From the NCBI GenBank assembly GCA_023053545.1, contig JAKZAN010000173.1, forward strand, positions 1 through 64,000: a stretch of 64,000 nucleotides of DNA, written 5' to 3'. Numbering within the stretch: position 1 is the stretch's first letter; each line of letters opens with the position of its first letter. Below are positions 24,403 to 35,235 of the stretch, one piece after another. The notes beneath the pieces were generated by a model. That model had not been told where the DNA came from, did no database searches, and was given only the letters and a program-made list of their open reading frames with translations. Origin of the DNA: Lepidurus packardi. Lineage: Eukaryota > Arthropoda > Branchiopoda > Notostraca > Triopsidae. The translations under genes were made by a program, and so were the position numbers.

Positions 24403-26989
24403 AAATTACACTGAAACTTCAATGAAATTTCCTTGAAATTTGCTTGTAATTTTACCTGAAATTTCCTCGAAATCTTATTGAAATTACACTGAAATTTCAT
24501 TGAAATTTCGTTGAAATATGCTTGTAATTTTACCTGAAATTTCAATGCAATTTCCTTGAAATTTGCTTGTAATTTTACCTGAAATTTCCTCGAAATCTTA
24601 TTGAAATTACACTGAAATTTCATTGAAATTTCGTTGAAATATGCTTATTTTTGAAATTTCAATGCAATTTCCTTGAAATTTGCTTGTAATTTTACCTGAA
24701 ATTTCCTCGAAATCTTATTGAAATTACACTGAAATTTCATTGAAATTTCGTTGAAATATGCTTGTAATTTTACCTGAAATTTCAATGCATTGAAATTTCG
24801 TTGAAATATGCTTGTAACTTTACCTGAAATTTCAATGAAATTTCCTTGAAATTTGCTTGTAATTTTACCTGAAATTTCTTCGAAATCTTATTGGAATTAC
24901 ACAGAAACTTCAATGAAATTTCCCTGAAATTTGCTGGTAATTTTACCTGAAATTTCCTCGAAATCTTATTGAAATTACACTGAAATTTCATTGAAATTTC
25001 GTGGAAACATGCTTGTGATTTTACCTGAAATTTCAGTGAAATTTCCTTGAAATTTGCATGTAATTTAACCTGAAATGTCCTAGAAATCTTATTGAAATTA
25101 CACTGAAATTTCATTGAAATTTCGTTGAAATATGCCTGTAATTTTACCTGAAATTTCAATGAAATTTCCTTGAAATTTGCTTGTAATTTTACCTGAAATT
25201 TCTTCGAAATCTTATTGGAATTGAAACTTCAATGAAATTTCCCTGAAATTTGCTGGTAATTTTACCTGAAATTTCCTCGAAATCTTATTGAAATTACACT
25301 GAAATTTCATTGAAATTTCGTTGAAATATGCTTGTAATTTTACCTGAAATTTCAATGAAATTTCCTTGAAATTTGCGTGTAATTTTACCTGAAATTTCCT
25401 CGAAATCTTATTGAAATTACACTGAAATTTCATTGAAATTTCGTTGAAATATGCTTGTAATTTTACCTGAAATTTCAATGCAATTTCCTTGAAATTTGCT
25501 TGTAATTTTAACTGAAATTTCTTCGAAATCTTATTGAAATTACACAGACTTCAATGAAATTTCCTTGAAATTTGCTGGTAATTTTACCTGAAATTTCCTC
25601 GAAATCTTATTGAAATTACACTGAAATTTCATTGAAATTTCGTTGAAATATGCTTGTAACTTTACCTGAAATTTCAATGAAATTTCCTTGAAATTTGCTT
25701 GTAATTTTACCTGAAATTTCTTCGAAATCTTATTGGAATTACACAGAAACTTCAATGAAATTTCCCTGAAATTTGCTGGTAATTTTACCTGAAATTTCCT
25801 CGAAATCTTATTGAAATTACACTGAAATTTCATTGAAATTTCGTGGAAACATGCTTGTGATTTTACCTGAAATTTCAGTGAAATTTCCTTGAAATTTGCA
25901 TGTAATTTAACCTGAAATGTCCTAGAAATCTTATTGAAATTACACTGAAATTTCATTGAAATTTCGTTGAAATATGCTTGTAATTTTACCTGAAATTTCA
26001 ATGAAATTTCCTTGAAATTTGCTTGTAATTTTACCTGAAATTTCTTCGAAATCTTATTGGAATTACACAGAAACTTCAATGAAATTTCCCTGAAATTTGC
26101 TGGTAATTTTACCTGAAATTTCCTTGAAATTTGCTGGTAATTTTACCTGAAATTTCCACGAAATCTTATTGAAATTACACTGAAATTTCATTGAAATTTC
26201 GTTGAAATATGCTTGTAACTTTACCTGAAATTTCAATGAAATTCCCTTGAAATTAGTTGTAATTTTACCTGAAATTTCCTCGAAATCTTATTGAAATTAT
26301 ACTGAAACTTCAATTAAATTTCCTTGAAATTTGCTTGTAATTTTACCTGAAATTTCCTCAAAATCTTATTGAAATTACACCGAAATTTCATTGAAATTTC
26401 GTTGAAATATGCTTGTGATTTTACCTAAAATTTCAAAGAAATTTCATTGAAATTTGCTTGAAATTTTATCTGAAATTTCCTCGAAATCTTATTGAAATTA
26501 CACTGAAATTTCATTGAAATTTCGTTGAAACATGCTTGTGATTTTACCTGAAATTTCAGTGAAATTTCCTTGAAATTTGCATGTAATTTAACCTGAAATG
26601 TCCTAGAAATCTTATTGAAATTACACTGAAATTTCATTGAAATTTCGTTGAAATATGCTTGTAATTTTACCTGAAATTTCAATGAAATTTCCTTGAAATT
26701 TGCTTGTAATTTTACCTGAAATTTCTTCGAAATCTTATTGGAATTACACAGAAACTTCAATGAAATTTCCCTGAAATTTGCTGGTAATTTTACCTGAAAT
26801 TTCCTCGAAATCTTATTGAAATTACACTGAAATTTCATTGAAATTTCGTTGAAATATGCTTGTAATTTTACCTGAAATTTCAATGAAATTTCCTTGAAAT
26901 TTGCGTGTAATTTTACCTGAAATTTCCTCGAAATCTTATTGAAATTACACTGAAATTTCATTGAAATTTCGTTGAAATATGCTTTTAAT
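24403..26989. repeat. AT-rich 123-bp satellite, middle block
   Basis: The same satellite as at 1-10783, separating the two composite elements. Its last part (about 26270-26777) is essentially identical to 10271-10783, left of copy 1. Its first few hundred bases match the satellite right of copy 2 (from 42379). This shows that satellite flanks were duplicated together with the element. A short stretch at 25080-25540 is repeated at 25920 and 26580 with variant modules. Nothing else is seen. Confidence 0.96.
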
Positions 26990-27443
26990 TGTAAGAAAGT
27001 TTCTTACAAATTATAGTAGGTTCTTTGTGGCGGAAGGAGAGGCTGTGGTTATCAGGACTCACGGAGTAAAGTTAGAGTCCGAAAAAGGACTTAGACTCTG
27101 GTTCACGGATGTATTTTGTACATACACACTCTAACACCCTCTGCTAAAAGCGAGCACCTACTTTTCACCAAAGGCGAATACCGACACCTACTAAAGGCAA
27201 ATTCTCACTGCCCTGATTGATAAAATGAAAGCCACCAAGAAAACAATTAACTAGTAAGCTGAGCTATTACTTCATTGGTGTGGGCTGTTCGTACATAATA
27301 AGGGGATTCACAGTATTGGGCAATAGCGGACTAATCAGACACATGCATGGCTTCATGCATTTGGAGGGCGACATCTAGTGTTTACGGGAGAATATAGGTG
27401 GGGTACTCAAAAATAAGCGGGAGAATAAAAGCACATTCTTACA
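26990..27443 (-). repeat. Gypsy 3' LTR, 454 bp
   Basis: Bounded by an inverted TGTAAGAA...TTCTTACA pair, giving the canonical TG...CA ends. The inner end lies directly against the polypurine tract at 27444-27454, and the outer end against satellite. The outer end is itself a 19-base near-perfect palindrome, TGTAAGAAAGTTTCTTACA. It is the only Gypsy LTR in the window; copy 1 lost it and neither copy has a Gypsy 5' LTR. The edges are inferred from terminal motifs and PPT position, as no second LTR is available for comparison. Confidence 0.82.
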
Positions 27444-27454
27444 TCACTTCCCCC
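27444..27454 (-). other. Gypsy polypurine tract
   Basis: GGGGGAAGTGA on the minus strand, immediately upstream of the LTR. It lies 53 bp after the env stop. This is the expected primer for plus-strand DNA synthesis. The last bases (TGA) weaken the purine run but the position is right. Confidence 0.72.
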
Positions 27455-27507
27455 ATTGGAAAAACTACGTCCCGGAGTAAAAGAAAAGAACCACGAAAAC
27501 AGCCAAA

Positions 27508-29586
27508 CTATTTAAACAATTTCTGTTCAAAGGCTAGTAGTCGATCTTTAACTACTTCGGACTCCAGCTTCATGATGGTGGTTAGTCTTCCGACCTCTAG
27601 ATCCAGCTCTAAATTCCGACTCTTTAGGGCATTCAGCTCCTGGGTTAAGTTCTTCTGGGCTTCTAGAAGGTCGGCAGTTCGTTGGTTCAGATCCCGTTGC
27701 TGGTCGGTCTGGACTAAGTCGTTTCGTTGGCTGAAGTAACTCCATAGTTTGTATGCACCAAAGGCGAACAAGGCGATCTGCACGATAAAGAAAACTACCC
27801 CGGCCGCGAGGTACATGTTGAGTCGGGCAGAAACATGGTGTTGAATTTCGGAATTTTCGTCCAAGAATGGTAACTTCTGTTGGGCGACAGCTTCCTTCAT
27901 TTTGGCAACAGAGATCTCCCAATCATCAGTGGCGTTGAGATCAGCCAAAAGTTCCTTAATCTTGGGTAACTGACGAGGCTCAAATGGACTCAGCGTGGCG
28001 TTCCCGAAGTAGGGAGTCAAAGGCATCAAATTCAGTTCGTAGGTTTGCGATCGCACGTTGGTATATTCGGAGTAAGTGGCTGGAATCGAAAACGTAGGCG
28101 CCTGCAAAGTACACTTCGGCGGCAACACTAGAAATCCTACTCCCAGTATTTCAGTCCGCTTTTCTAAGACTCGAGAGGTTAGTGAAACATGCGGGCACAG
28201 AAGAGAAATTTTTGTAGATACGGGCGATGAATACAACCACTTACCCTCTCCTACCGGAAGTAAGGTAATTCGGCTCCGACGAATAATTTTCGTGTCGCAT
28301 TCATTGTTGATTCTTGCTTTATCATCCAAGTAAAGGGATATCGGGCAAGAGGTAGCGGTGTTATGCCGGACTATTGGGTTTTGTGTTAAGCACCAGCGCT
28401 TATCCAATTGAAGGCAGTTTTTTAAATCATCCTGACGTAGTTCGATAAAGTTTTTTCGATCCGCGGAGATAGCCAAGTAAGGGTAATCAATTTGTGTCAA
28501 GGCGTACATGTCAGTATCCGGAACAGGAGTAGGGAAAGGCGAGAAATGGTACAATTCGAAATCATTTTGTTGGGGGGAGATAAGGATTTCGATGAACAGA
28601 CGTAAACCATGGTTGAGGGACGCTGCTTTGACGTTGACGGAGGTGTACAGTTCCCAGAAATTTTTTGTTTTCGAGTTGGTCATGATGGTCCAACCAGTTG
28701 GCAATCGTCCTTCAATCTCTCGAAGTACAGGAACGATCCTCGTTGTGGGTAGGAGATGTTTGGGAATACGTCCAATTGAGATTAGAGTGAGGTCATCATT
28801 TAGGTATTGTAATAAATTATTGGTCAACCGTATGTTCGTCTGTATTTCTGCCGTAGCTGAAGTAATTCCTAGCAGCTCGCCTAATATTTGATCGGAATTA
28901 TGTTGATGGGTTTGTAGATTGGATCGAATATTATCTATGGTTTGTCCGACTAGGCTAATCGCTTGGGTTAGGTTATGGAGCGTTCCACGATTGCGTAGGA
29001 TGTCTTCATGTGTGGTTTGAATCAGGGAGGCTTGTAATTCTTGCACATGAGCAATGCTGCTTGTCTGTTTGGTCATACTATCGATTCGGCTATTAATTTG
29101 GTCGATATCTCCGTCACCCGCGGTACCGAAAAGGAAGTGTAGTATCGTACTTCCGCCAGGGATGAGTACAAAACGTTTGGTCCGGTCATTGAGGGTTGTT
29201 ATACGTCGGATATTTTCTAGTTTGATTTTTATCTCGTTGAAATCTTTCGTAAATAGGCAATTTTCTCGGTTGATGGTAAGGTTAACTAAGACCAAGAAGT
29301 TTTGGAATTCCGTGACTTTGGTTTCGATGTGGGTGTCTATGGCACGGAAGTTTCTTAGATATTGTGCCAAATTTTCCATAATGATGTCATAAGGCGTAAG
29401 ATCTATATCGGAGACTATGGTCCACTTCGAATTGGTGAGGGTTAATTGATCTTCGTATTTGAAGATACTTCCCAGGGTTATACGGTGGGATTCCAACTCT
29501 GGGCTGACTGGTCCAACCATGACAAGAAAGACGCATATCCAAAATGCTATCGGTCCTAGAAGGGATTTTTTGAAGAGGATGAGCAA
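27508..29586 (-). CDS. env: Gypsy env, F-like class I fusion glycoprotein, full-length ORF, copy 2
   Basis: A 692-residue ORF with the full layout of an envelope fusion protein of the errantivirus/baculovirus-F kind. It has a signal segment (about 9-30), an SU-like part with N-glycosylation sequons (e.g. NLT), a furin-type RTKR site at 135-138 followed by a hydrophobic Gly-containing stretch (about 139-156) as a putative fusion peptide, and a long helical heptad region (about 160-270). A Cys-containing ectodomain follows, then a transmembrane helix at about 592-615 and a cytoplasmic tail of about 77 residues with coiled-coil character. It starts about 50 bp after the pol stop in a separate frame and would need splicing or reinitiation. 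It is the only Gypsy gene in this copy that is unbroken. Family assignment is from architecture, not from a search. Confidence 0.87.
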   Translation of the reverse strand: MLILFKKSLLGPIAFWICVFLVMVGPVSPELESHRITLGSIFKYEDQLTLTNSKWTIVSDIDLTPYDIIMENLAQYLRNFRAIDTHIETKVTEFQNFLVLVNLTINRENCLFTKDFNEIKIKLENIRRITTLNDRTKRFVLIPGGSTILHFLFGTAGDGDIDQINSRIDSMTKQTSSIAHVQELQASLIQTTHEDILRNRGTLHNLTQAISLVGQTIDNIRSNLQTHQHNSDQILGELLGITSATAEIQTNIRLTNNLLQYLNDDLTLISIGRIPKHLLPTTRIVPVLREIEGRLPTGWTIMTNSKTKNFWELYTSVNVKAASLNHGLRLFIEILISPQQNDFELYHFSPFPTPVPDTDMYALTQIDYPYLAISADRKNFIELRQDDLKNCLQLDKRWCLTQNPIVRHNTATSCPISLYLDDKARINNECDTKIIRRSRITLLPVGEGKWLYSSPVSTKISLLCPHVSLTSRVLEKRTEILGVGFLVLPPKCTLQAPTFSIPATYSEYTNVRSQTYELNLMPLTPYFGNATLSPFEPRQLPKIKELLADLNATDDWEISVAKMKEAVAQQKLPFLDENSEIQHHVSARLNMYLAAGVVFFIVQIALFAFGAYKLWSYFSQRNDLVQTDQQRDLNQRTADLLEAQKNLTQELNALKSRNLELDLEVGRLTTIMKLESEVVKDRLLAFEQKLFK

Positions 29587-29637
29587 ACGGAAACCTTCTA
29601 CAGGTGGGTGATAATTTTACTGGTGGGAAATCGATCC

Positions 29638-30909
29638 TCATTTAAAATACTGTACGTCTTGAGAGAAACGTACGGGGGGCTTTACGACTCTTCCCGAGCG
29701 GGTGGTTAGGGTTGGGCGGTTATCTATGGGTGGAAACAATAATCGAGGTTGCACTACTGGTAAGGGTGGGTCACTTATGGAACGGGAGCGTGTTAATACT
29801 TCTGTGGGGAGTGACATGGGCTCGGAGGAAGAAGAATGGGGGGCACAAATTTCTGCAGGTGTACTAACGGTTCGGGGTCGGAAAGCATGAGGAAAGTTGT
29901 AAGTCGGGAAGGAATCATCAGAAACAATGAAATTAGATGGGGGTTGGAGATCACTTTGATAAGGGGTGGAAACATCAGGGGAGGAGGGAGTACTCGTAGA
30001 AGAATTTGGGTCGAGAGCTGGACTTCGATGGGTGGACCAGGTTTGCTCATCTGTCAAGGCGGGAGAAGGTGAAGAAGTAGGGCTGGTAGGCCTAGATTCG
30101 GGCATCGAGAAGTTTAAGTAATCTGAGGAGTCCGAGGAATTTTCCGGGCTGGCTGGAGCGGGGGACAAGTTTTGGAAGGCGGGAGGTGGCGTCAATGGTC
30201 GGGAGGGGGTGGTGTTGGGATGGGGAGTAGGAAAGTTAAGGGCTGGGGGTGGGGGTACATAGATTTCAACGGTGGGGGGTGTTAATTCTGCGGCGGATTT
30301 TAGTAATTGATCGATCTGATCGAGGAGTTTATCCGTTTGTTCTTCGAGTTTTTCTGTGGTTGGGGGTTTCTTGGGTTTTGGGGATTCCGCTCCCTTGGGG
30401 TCTTCCATTTGTCCAATTATGGATTCGGTAATTGGGGCATCTCCCGAGAAGAATCTTTCCACGTAATGTTTTAATCTATTTACGTTAACGTTCTCGTCGG
30501 TTTTGGTTTTGATGTCTTGTATCACGAAAATTTCATCGCCCGTCTGTTTGATAATTCGATAGGGGCCCAACCAAGAATTCATCGTTAATTTGGGGGACTC
30601 TCCGATTTTCAAAGCGGTATTTAATTTTAACACTTTGTCACCGACATGGAAGGTTTGGGATTTGACGCGTCGATCGTAAGTCTTTTTTTGCGTCTCATGA
30701 GCAGAGATCAGCTGCGTTTGGACATAAGAGAAAGCATTGTGTAGGCGTTGGACCATTTCTGCTTTATAGTCCTCGTCGATGGCGTAATTCTTCCGGGGGG
30801 GGGGATTAAAATAGGATTTACGTCGAGAATGGGTCTCTTCCGTGCATGAGGAAGAAGGGGGTTTCGTTTGTGCTAGCGTGCACGGATGTTCTGTACGCGA
30901 ACAAAACAT
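29638..30909 (-). pseudogene. pol: Gypsy pol, integrase C-terminal domain and P/S/T-rich tail, copy 2
   Basis: A 423-residue frame whose first 35-40 residues are out of frame relative to integrase. It enters the true frame at KNYAIDEDYKAEM, gives the GPF/Y-like module (SWLGPYRII, VNRLKHY) and a tail of about 250 residues rich in Pro/Ser/Thr ending SGRVVKPPVRF. It overlaps the integrase frame at 30818-31576. The break is due to a shortened G run at 30831-30833 (three versus four G in copy 1) and a lengthened one at 30795-30804 (ten versus seven). Confidence 0.8.
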
Positions 30910-31576
30910 AGTCTAATCGTTCGTCCCAAGACCGTTGGTTTCCGTCGCACATTTTGGCTAATCCATCCATTAAAACGCGATGGTGTCGTTCTACCATACC
31001 ATTACATTTAGGGTTGTAGGCGGTAGTGTTGGTTTTGGTGATATTGAAAAAGGTGCAGACCTCTTTAACTAGACTTGATAGGAAGTTTGTTCCTCTATCA
31101 GACAGTAGCTCCATAGGTACACCATGGCGACAGATAATTTTTTCTACGAAAATGCGAGCAACGGTTTTCGCGTCTTGGGTTTGCATAGGGAAAGCTTCAG
31201 ACCATTTGCTAAAGTGATCCACGAAATCCAATAGATATTTGTTTCCATTTAAGGCGGGGGGAAATGGGCCCAAAACATCAACGGCGACTCGGTGAAACGG
31301 TTCACGAACAGGGGGAAGCGTCCCGAGTGGGACATTAATTTGAGGGGTGGGGGATTTTCGTCGGGCACAGACATCACAGGATTTGCAATACTTCTCCACG
31401 TCGTTGAACATTCTTTTCCAGAAGAAGCGACTGCGGATTTTGGTGAATGTTTTCGAAATACCAAGGTGTCCGGCTAAATCATGGCCATGATTAGATTCCA
31501 AAATTTCGGGGACGAGAACTTGGGGGATGACTAATTGGGTGAGGATTTCATGACGAGGGGAATTTGGTCGAGGCAT
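30818..31576 (-). pseudogene. pol: Gypsy pol, integrase fragment, copy 2
   Basis: A 252-residue frame covering the integrase zinc-binding region (HLGISKTF onward to CKSCDVCARR) and the catalytic core, with the three acidic positions in VDVLGPF, SDRGTNF and GMVERHHR. It ends out of frame after HGRDP. Upstream it is cut off from RNase H by the 817-bp insertion at 31685-32501. The start codon used here (MPRPNSP) is internal to the original polyprotein. The core residues look intact, but no product could be made as part of Pol. Confidence 0.83.
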
Positions 31577-31747
31577 TGCATAGTGATATAATAGCTTGGT
31601 GTCAGGATCTATAAAGAAGTTTTCAACTTCGAAAAGCCAGGGTGGGTGTTGATTTCCTTTCCCAGGGTTTTGTCCACGTGAAATCAGTTAGCAGATAAAG
31701 GCAAGATAAAGGCAGATATAGCAGATAAAGGCAAACTGACAAGAGTC

Positions 31748-32109
31748 TTTCATTATTAACGGGGGAGACCGACGACGTCACTTGAACGTCGGTTGCCATT
31801 AAATTCGAAGCTTTTATGAGAGAAAACCCAAACCTTTCCTTGTTGGTGTAGGGTGTCCAGTCATGCCTAAATTGTAGTTTGCTCCGTTATGACGTGCTAT
31901 CCTTTACGTGGCAACCGAGGTGGAACGTTAGACCGTTATGTAACCTATGGGTGCCAAAAAATCTTTAAAGTGAAACATTTTTTCGAAGAATTTTAAATTC
32001 CTAAGTTGAAAATTGTTGGAATTTTAGTTTGTATTCTTCTGTCATTCGTTGCAGTGCTGTTAAAGTCGGGTGATCCTTAGTTTAGTTGCTTTTAAAAGTT
32101 TGTCTTATC
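31748..32109 (+). other. Putative upstream/5' UTR region carried with the fucosyltransferase fragment
   Basis: About 360 bp of non-satellite, non-retroelement sequence ahead of the ATG. There is no open frame of note. AT-rich stretches (e.g. around 31975-32035) and several in-frame stops fit an untranslated leader or promoter. A Tcatt-type initiator-like site occurs near 32042 but is weak. Its presence suggests capture from genomic DNA and not from a spliced, 5'-truncated cDNA; this is inferred. Confidence 0.4.
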
Positions 32110-32501
32110 ATGGCATGTTTCCTGAAAAGTGTCAGGTTCACTCGGCAGATGTTGTTTATTGGCGCGCTTTTATCAGGATTCTCGCTTTGGTTGTACCTGC
32201 CGCCATTTCTGCCCAGGACATCCTTATCGCAGGTGACGTTTGTTGATTACCTGCCAAATTGGGATTACAACCCAGGTTTATTCAACAGTGTTAACCCAAC
32301 CCCACCTCTGAAGACCATTCTACTGTGGAATTATGCTCATCGCATTGAAATGGCCGCCTTTGGGTTAGGACAAGCACCTTTTATCGAAAAGTGTCCAGTT
32401 ACAGACTGTTTCCTTACAAGCAACCAATCCTACCTTCCTGTTAACGAGTTTGACGCGATCCTCGTCAATATTCCAGTACTCTGGGTGGGCAAACTACCGT
32501 C
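32110..32501 (+). pseudogene. Fragment of an alpha-1,3-fucosyltransferase gene (GT10 N-terminal part)
   Basis: From the ATG at 32110 the frame gives about 130 residues with the layout of a Golgi type II glycosyltransferase. It has a short basic cytoplasmic stretch (MACFLKSVRFTRQ), a hydrophobic signal anchor (LFIGALLSGFSLWLYLPPF), a stem, and then a GT10 N-terminal-like block: KTILLWNYAHRIE, APFIEKCPVTDC, and FDAILVNIPVLW. In intact family members the donor-binding catalytic half follows; here it is absent. After 32501 the frame runs into antisense Gypsy pol and stops at 32553. The open frame begins upstream at a TTG (32086), but the ATG is the likelier start. The block is opposite in strand to the host element and absent from copy 1. 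The fragment cannot encode an enzyme. Assignment is from motif recall, fairly confident. Confidence 0.72.
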
Positions 32502-35211
32502 AAGAGTCAGCATATTGAAGTTTTCGAAGCTGGGTTTCTGTTATCTCCATTAATTTGAGTCGTCCATCCTGTGAAGCCGAATTAATCTGTGCTATTTCAT
32601 GGCTTGGACAGGATGGTAAGGCTATACGGGAAAGAGCGTCAGCGTTCTTGTTCAGACGTCCGGGACGATATTGTATGTCATAATCGTATTCTGCTAAAGT
32701 TAATGACCAACGCACTAAACGAGGGGATGAGTCTTTTACTGACATTAACCATCGGAGGGAATTATGGTCAGTGTAAACGGAAAAATGTCGGCCGTACAGG
32801 AATGTCCTGAAATGTTTCACAGCCCAAACGATTGCCAAAGCTTCCTTTTCCGTCGTTGCATAGTTTCTTTCAGCTTTGTTTAACAAGCGGCTAGCATAGG
32901 CGATGGCAACTTCTTTACCTTCTTGGGTTTGAGCAAGAACAGCTCCAACAGCAAAATCCGAAGCATCCGTGTGGAGGAAGAAGGGTTGCTCAAAGTCTGG
33001 GTAAGCTAGAATGGGCCAGGTCATTAAGTGACCCTTGAGTCGTAAAAAGGCTTCATCTTCTTCTGCATTCCATCGAAAATCTACGTCTTTCCCCGTCAAT
33101 TTGTGAAGAGGGGCTGCAATTTTTGAAAATCCTTTGATAAAACGGCGATAATAACCAGCAATTCCCAAAAAGGTTTGAACTTCGTTTACGGTAGTGGGAG
33201 TGGGGTATGCAACTATAGCGCTAATTTTATCGGGATCGGGTTCGACTCCGTTTTGAGAGACAAAGTGACCAATGTATTTAATCCGGTCCTTAAACAATTC
33301 GCATTTGGATGGTTTTAATTTTAATCCGGCATCCCGTAATCGTTCAAAGACCAGATTTAAGCGTTCCAGATGTTCCTCAAAGGTTTTACTATGAACAATG
33401 ATATCATCGATATAAGCTAGGCAGATTTTATTCACTAGGCCTCGGAGTACGTTGTTCATTAATCGCTGGAAAGTGGCAGGGGCGTTACAAAGTCCGAAGG
33501 GCATGCGGTTAAATTCGTAATGCCCGTATGGAGACGAGAAAGCTGTTTTTTCTTGATCTTCCGGTTCCAATTCGATCTGCCAAAAACCGTTGATGAGGTC
33601 GAACAGGGAAAAATATTTAGACTTAGCTAAACAGTTAAAGGATTCGTGGATATTGGGTAAGGGATACTGATCTTTTCTCGTGATCGCGTTTAGCTTTCGG
33701 TAGTCTATCACTAAACGTTTGGTTCCATCCTTTTTGTCAACCAAAAGAACGGGTGCTCCCCAAGGTGAATTTGATTCCCTGATAATTCCTACTTCCAATA
33801 GGCTTTTAATTTTGCTCTCCATCACAGGTTGTAGAGCTTCGGGGACGCGATAGGGTTTTTGATGAATAGGGGAATTACCCTGAACATCTATTCTATGTCG
33901 AACCTTAGAAGTTTGTCCCATGTCCATGTCACCTTGGGCGAAAATGTCGGAATTGGCTTCCAGGAGCTCAAGCAGTTTGAATTTTTGATCGGAGGAAATG
34001 TTATTACCGATGTTGAACTTGTTGGGGTCAAAGGGACGGAGGTTCTCGTCAGAGTTTTCGGATTGACGAGTTATCTTAACATGATTGACTGGAAAGGAGC
34101 TAGCACTAGGGTTAACTTCAAGATCTAAGATACCCATGAAATCGGTCGTCATGAAATTGTGGATTTCGTTAGATTGATTTGTAATTAGTATGGGTATTTT
34201 TGTAGTGCCATCCGTTAGCACCATGACTGGTTCAACATAGACATTGGGTCGTAGCAAATCAGCGGGTTCGAGAATGCCGGTTTTCCCGTAGCGCGGGATA
34301 AAGCGAAAACTACTTGATTTATCAGCTCGTTTAGGGATCTCGATTCTCCCGTAAACGGTTCGACTGGTGTAGGGCAACACGGAGATATTTTTGTCTAAAA
34401 AGACACGGTACCTAGACTTTTCTATGTGCGGAATTTCAGGCACATCTGGGGTTGGGATTTTGAGAGGGGCAGGGATTTGTCTGACAGAGTCAATAAGGCT
34501 AGATAATAACTCTAGTTGACGGGTAACATGATCTGGGGTTGGAATAGGGGGATTTGTGGAAGGGGGATTGGGGGATGGACACATTGGAGTAGTTGGTGGG
34601 GTAATGGTAGGGCAAGGGTAAGGTAACGATAGTGATGGAGCATCAGCCTTTTCTTTGGGTTGGCTTGGGGGGTTACGAAAAATTACGAGTTGCAACTTTC
34701 CGTCTATAATTAGGTCATGTTGGCAAATAAAATCTATTCCCAAGACCATGTCACAATTTATGTGGGGGCTAACCACGAAATCATGTCTAAATCTTCGTCC
34801 TGCTAGACCGATTTCGGCGTGAACGGCTCCTTTTGTTAGCAATTCCGCATTCAAAATTGAATATAAGCGGACATTTGAGGGGGTATGGGAGAAGATGAAT
34901 CCGCTATTTTTTAGTTCATTATAGACGGATTCCTTCATAAGTGAAACCCCTGCTCCACTATCGACAAGGGCAGAGTATGAAAATTGTCCAACATCTGCCT
35001 TTAACACAGGAGTCTTGACACCGGTGGATACTTCGGCTACGACATCGTTAAAATAAACTGGGAGGCGGACAACGTTAGCGGGTATGGTAGCATTATTTGG
35101 TGATGACGTTGCGTCATCACTAAATTGGGGGGGTGGAGGAATAATTGAGAGGTGAGGTTGGGTTTTAACTCGAGGGGGCAAGGGCTTTTTGCGGGGTAAA
35201 GCGGTTCCCAT
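32500..35211 (-). pseudogene. pol: Gypsy pol, protease, RT and RNase H, copy 2 (3' interrupted)
   Basis: A 903-residue open frame. It has a Pro-rich N-terminal stretch, an aspartic protease (LVDSGAGVSLM about residues 80-90), a long Pro-rich linker, RT ([17 protein letters not shown] about 490; [21 protein letters not shown] about 597-602) and RNase H (TDASDFAVGAVL about 747; TDHNSLRWLM about 815). It ends at LRKLQYADS, where the 817-bp insertion begins. RT and RNase H read cleanly here, unlike copy 1, which shows that three lesions in copy 1 are private. It follows the gag stop in the same frame. Integrase is severed, so the element is dead. Confidence 0.88.
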
Positions 35212-35235
35212 CCGACCCTCGGCGGTGGGCCTTTT

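Larger units (their letters stand above)
31685..32501. other. 817-bp non-retroelement insertion in Gypsy pol of copy 2
   Basis: Compared with copy 1, 23 bp (14523-14545) are replaced by 817 bp of unrelated sequence. The first 50 or so bases are short jumbled repeats of GATAAAGGCA with CAGTT at one end and AACTG at the other, like filler DNA at a repaired break. The remaining part, from 31748, looks like genomic DNA upstream of and into a coding exon. The 8-mer CAAGAGTC occurs at 31740-31747 and again at 32501-32508, bracketing it. I see no transposon ends. Confidence 0.85.

Noticed and set aside
31685-32501. Helitron or DNA transposon as carrier of the fucosyltransferase fragment
   Set aside because: No TC...CTRR ends, no terminal inverted repeats beyond 5 bp, and 23 bp of target are lost, which fits break repair better.
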